Shown here one piece after another: positions 63,931-64,000 of a DNA stretch of 64,000 nucleotides. The notes under the pieces are model-generated. The model saw nothing but the letters and a program-made list of their open reading frames with translations, had not been told where the DNA came from and searched no databases. Origin of the DNA: Variovorax beijingensis (GTDB lineage: Bacteria > Pseudomonadota > Gammaproteobacteria > Burkholderiales > Burkholderiaceae_C); the NCBI RefSeq assembly GCF_007828835.1, contig NZ_VIVL01000017.1, forward strand, positions 25,247 to 89,246. Direction: 5' to 3'. The translations under genes and the position numbers were made by a program. Positions within the stretch are counted from its first letter, which is position 1. Each line of letters starts with the position of its first letter.

Positions 63931-64000
63931 ACTGCAGTCGCAGATCAGGCTGGCTGCCAGCGATGCGGCAATAGTTCCGCGACGCGACTGGCCGGCTGCG

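Overview
The window is GC-rich, densely packed DNA from a betaproteobacterium. Gene content and style (ccoNOQP-ccoG-ccoH-hemN order, bioA-F-D, many Bug-type binding proteins, ATGA/GTGA overlaps) point to Comamonadaceae, most probably Variovorax or a close relative. This is inferred from gene content; no database was searched. About 70 protein genes or gene remnants can be supported. I saw no rRNA, tRNA or CRISPR array.

Layout. 1-8.8 kb: microaerobic respiration on the minus strand. ccoI-ccoS are followed by ccoN-O-Q-P, ccoG, ccoH, a small membrane gene and hemN (cut by the window edge). Two perfect FNR/ANR boxes, one before ccoN and one between ccoI and a universal stress gene, tie the block to low oxygen. 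9.3-11.6 kb: AraC regulator divergent from an aldo/keto reductase. 11.6-15.0 kb: biotin genes bioA-bioF-bioD. 15.4-19.3 kb: a small hydrophilic protein and three DNA-repair genes (UdgX-type uracil-DNA glycosylase, AlkB-like dioxygenase, nuclease-helicase). 19.4-26.0 kb: five overlapping or close signalling genes (CHASE3/GAF hybrid kinase with three receivers, CheR, CheB, receiver-kinase, lone receiver). 26-32 kb: mixed housekeeping and signalling genes, including an FHA-linked class III cyclase, an LD-carboxypeptidase with a His-rich tail, and a TadA-hydrolase fusion. 32-34.4 kb: a sensor kinase/FixJ-type regulator pair, followed by tandem CGTA-N4-TACG palindromes in front of a GlcG-type and an ankyrin protein.

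37.4-44.9 kb: a seven-gene metal (probably zinc) acquisition operon, orf50-znuC-znuB-znuA-COG0523 GTPase-TonB receptor-PepSY protein, preceded by a promoter overlapped by a perfect 20-bp palindrome. 45-54.5 kb: small-molecule metabolism with its own regulators. It holds a di-iron protein/RidA/esterase operon divergent from a LysR gene and a Bug protein, then ArgE, an EamA exporter, AlaX and an AraC regulator. It also holds a MarR remnant and a gene with a one-base frameshift right after its start.

54.5-64 kb: accessory DNA. A LysR-sulfatase-Bug-sulfatase cluster lies between a fragment of a P4-type integrase and a decayed trbB conjugation ATPase, both typical of Tn4371-like integrative conjugative elements. 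A glutathione transferase, an SDR with a divergent LysR gene and a frameshifted SDR remnant follow. Two copies of an ~83-bp imperfect direct repeat, whose differences fall mostly at third codon positions of one reading frame, bracket about 8.4 kb of this region.
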